In this document: piece after piece, positions 5,272-5,510 of the stretch | How positions within the stretch are numbered: position 1 is the stretch's first letter | How the letters are laid out: each line of letters opens with the position of its first letter | NCBI GenBank assembly: GCA_019237515.1 | Contig: JAFAGX010000496.1 | Location: forward strand, 1-5,510 | Reading direction: 5' to 3' | Source: Acidobacteriaceae bacterium | GTDB taxonomy: Bacteria; Acidobacteriota; Terriglobia; Terriglobales; SbA1 | DNA length: 5,510 nt | Position numbers and translations under genes: made by a program | The notes under the pieces: model-generated | Database searches by the model: none | What the model saw: only the letters and a program-made list of their open reading frames with translations | Told to the model about the DNA's origin: nothing

Positions 5272-5510
5272 GGTTTGGCGGGCGCCAGCCAGAGATCCGG
5301 CAGATGCCACATCCCGTCGGGAGTATTCTCCCAGTCCATCACAATTTTAGACACCGCCCACGCCATTCTCAGGTGTAGCAATGGAATGACACGCTGCGAT
5401 TGCAACAGCGCATTTTCCGCATGGTAAATATCGTCAGATGTCGTGCCCAGGAATCTTGGAGCAGACAGTTGCAGCGTTTTAGCAAGTTGGTTCAGAGCCA
5501 CCTGTGGGTC
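5268..5510 (-). CDS. C-terminal part of a probable family 5 extracellular solute-binding protein (5' end outside window)
   Basis: Only the last 80 residues are present; the frame stays open through the window edge, so the start lies beyond it. An in-frame GTG near the edge is just an internal Val codon. The tail contains an 'ENALLQSQRVIPLLHLRM' segment followed by a 'DGMWHLPDLWL' ending. I recognise this pattern from peptide/nickel-type (SBP_bac_5) binding proteins, where a Glu-Ala-Leu-Leu helix leads to an Ile-Pro-Leu strand and a final Asp-x-Trp. Such proteins bind ligand in the periplasm, usually for an ABC transporter; the ligand cannot be read from this fragment. The TGA stop overlaps the ATG of the sensor kinase as ATGA, so the two are probably translationally coupled and functionally linked. 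No permease or ATPase gene lies between them. The family call is moderately secure; it rests on a short tail only. Confidence 0.6.
   Translation of the reverse strand, partial: DPQVALNQLAKTLQLSAPRFLGTTSDDIYHAENALLQSQRVIPLLHLRMAWAVSKIVMDWENTPDGMWHLPDLWLAPAKP

Noticed and set aside
5272..5310. Upstream GTG start for the histidine kinase (13 extra residues)
   Set aside because: The added residues fall inside the upstream gene, the ATG at 5271 starts a clean membrane anchor, and the ATGA overlap is a familiar coupled junction.

Overview
All six genes in this window lie on the minus strand, so transcription runs from high to low coordinates. The genes, their spacing and the base composition (by eye, mid-50s percent GC) suggest a Gram-negative-type, free-living soil or sediment bacterium. 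Acidobacteriota is my best guess, from the style of the solute-binding-protein tail, the NtrY/NtrX-like pair and the sigma/anti-sigma/DUF3106 cluster. No RNA gene or marker gene is present to confirm this.

Upstream block (5510 to 2076). The window opens inside the C-terminal end of a protein resembling family 5 extracellular solute-binding proteins (peptide/nickel type). Its TGA stop overlaps by four bases the ATG of a membrane sensor histidine kinase (601 aa). The kinase has a large extracytoplasmic sensor, HAMP, a NtrY-type H box and a complete ATPase domain. Ten bases after the kinase stop comes a 459-aa sigma-54-dependent response regulator (receiver, AAA+, Fis-type helix-turn-helix; closest in style to NtrX/NtrC). 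Its Shine-Dalgarno overlaps the kinase stop codon. These three genes look like one translationally linked operon: a periplasmic binding protein, a sensor and a transcriptional activator.

Gap (2075 to 1912). The only sizeable intergenic space is 164 bp. It holds a weak sigma-70-like promoter candidate, a short palindrome just upstream of the next gene and no convincing terminator.

Downstream block (1911 to 16). An ECF-type RNA polymerase sigma factor (260 aa, with an unusually long N-terminal extension) is followed 9 bases later by a single-pass membrane zinc-finger anti-sigma factor (158 aa). After it comes a secreted, Gln/Arg/Pro-rich DUF3106-like protein. This last protein contains seven tandem units of exactly 18 residues, each starting with a hydrophobic residue and an N-capping Pro motif. 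The block looks like an envelope-signal module: a sigma factor, the membrane protein that holds it, and an exported helical protein that may be target, chaperone or sensor partner.

Both blocks are transmembrane signal-to-transcription circuits using different logic (phosphorelay with sigma-54; sigma/anti-sigma). Nothing in the sequence proves they are co-regulated. I see no mobile element, CRISPR array, tRNA or rRNA.
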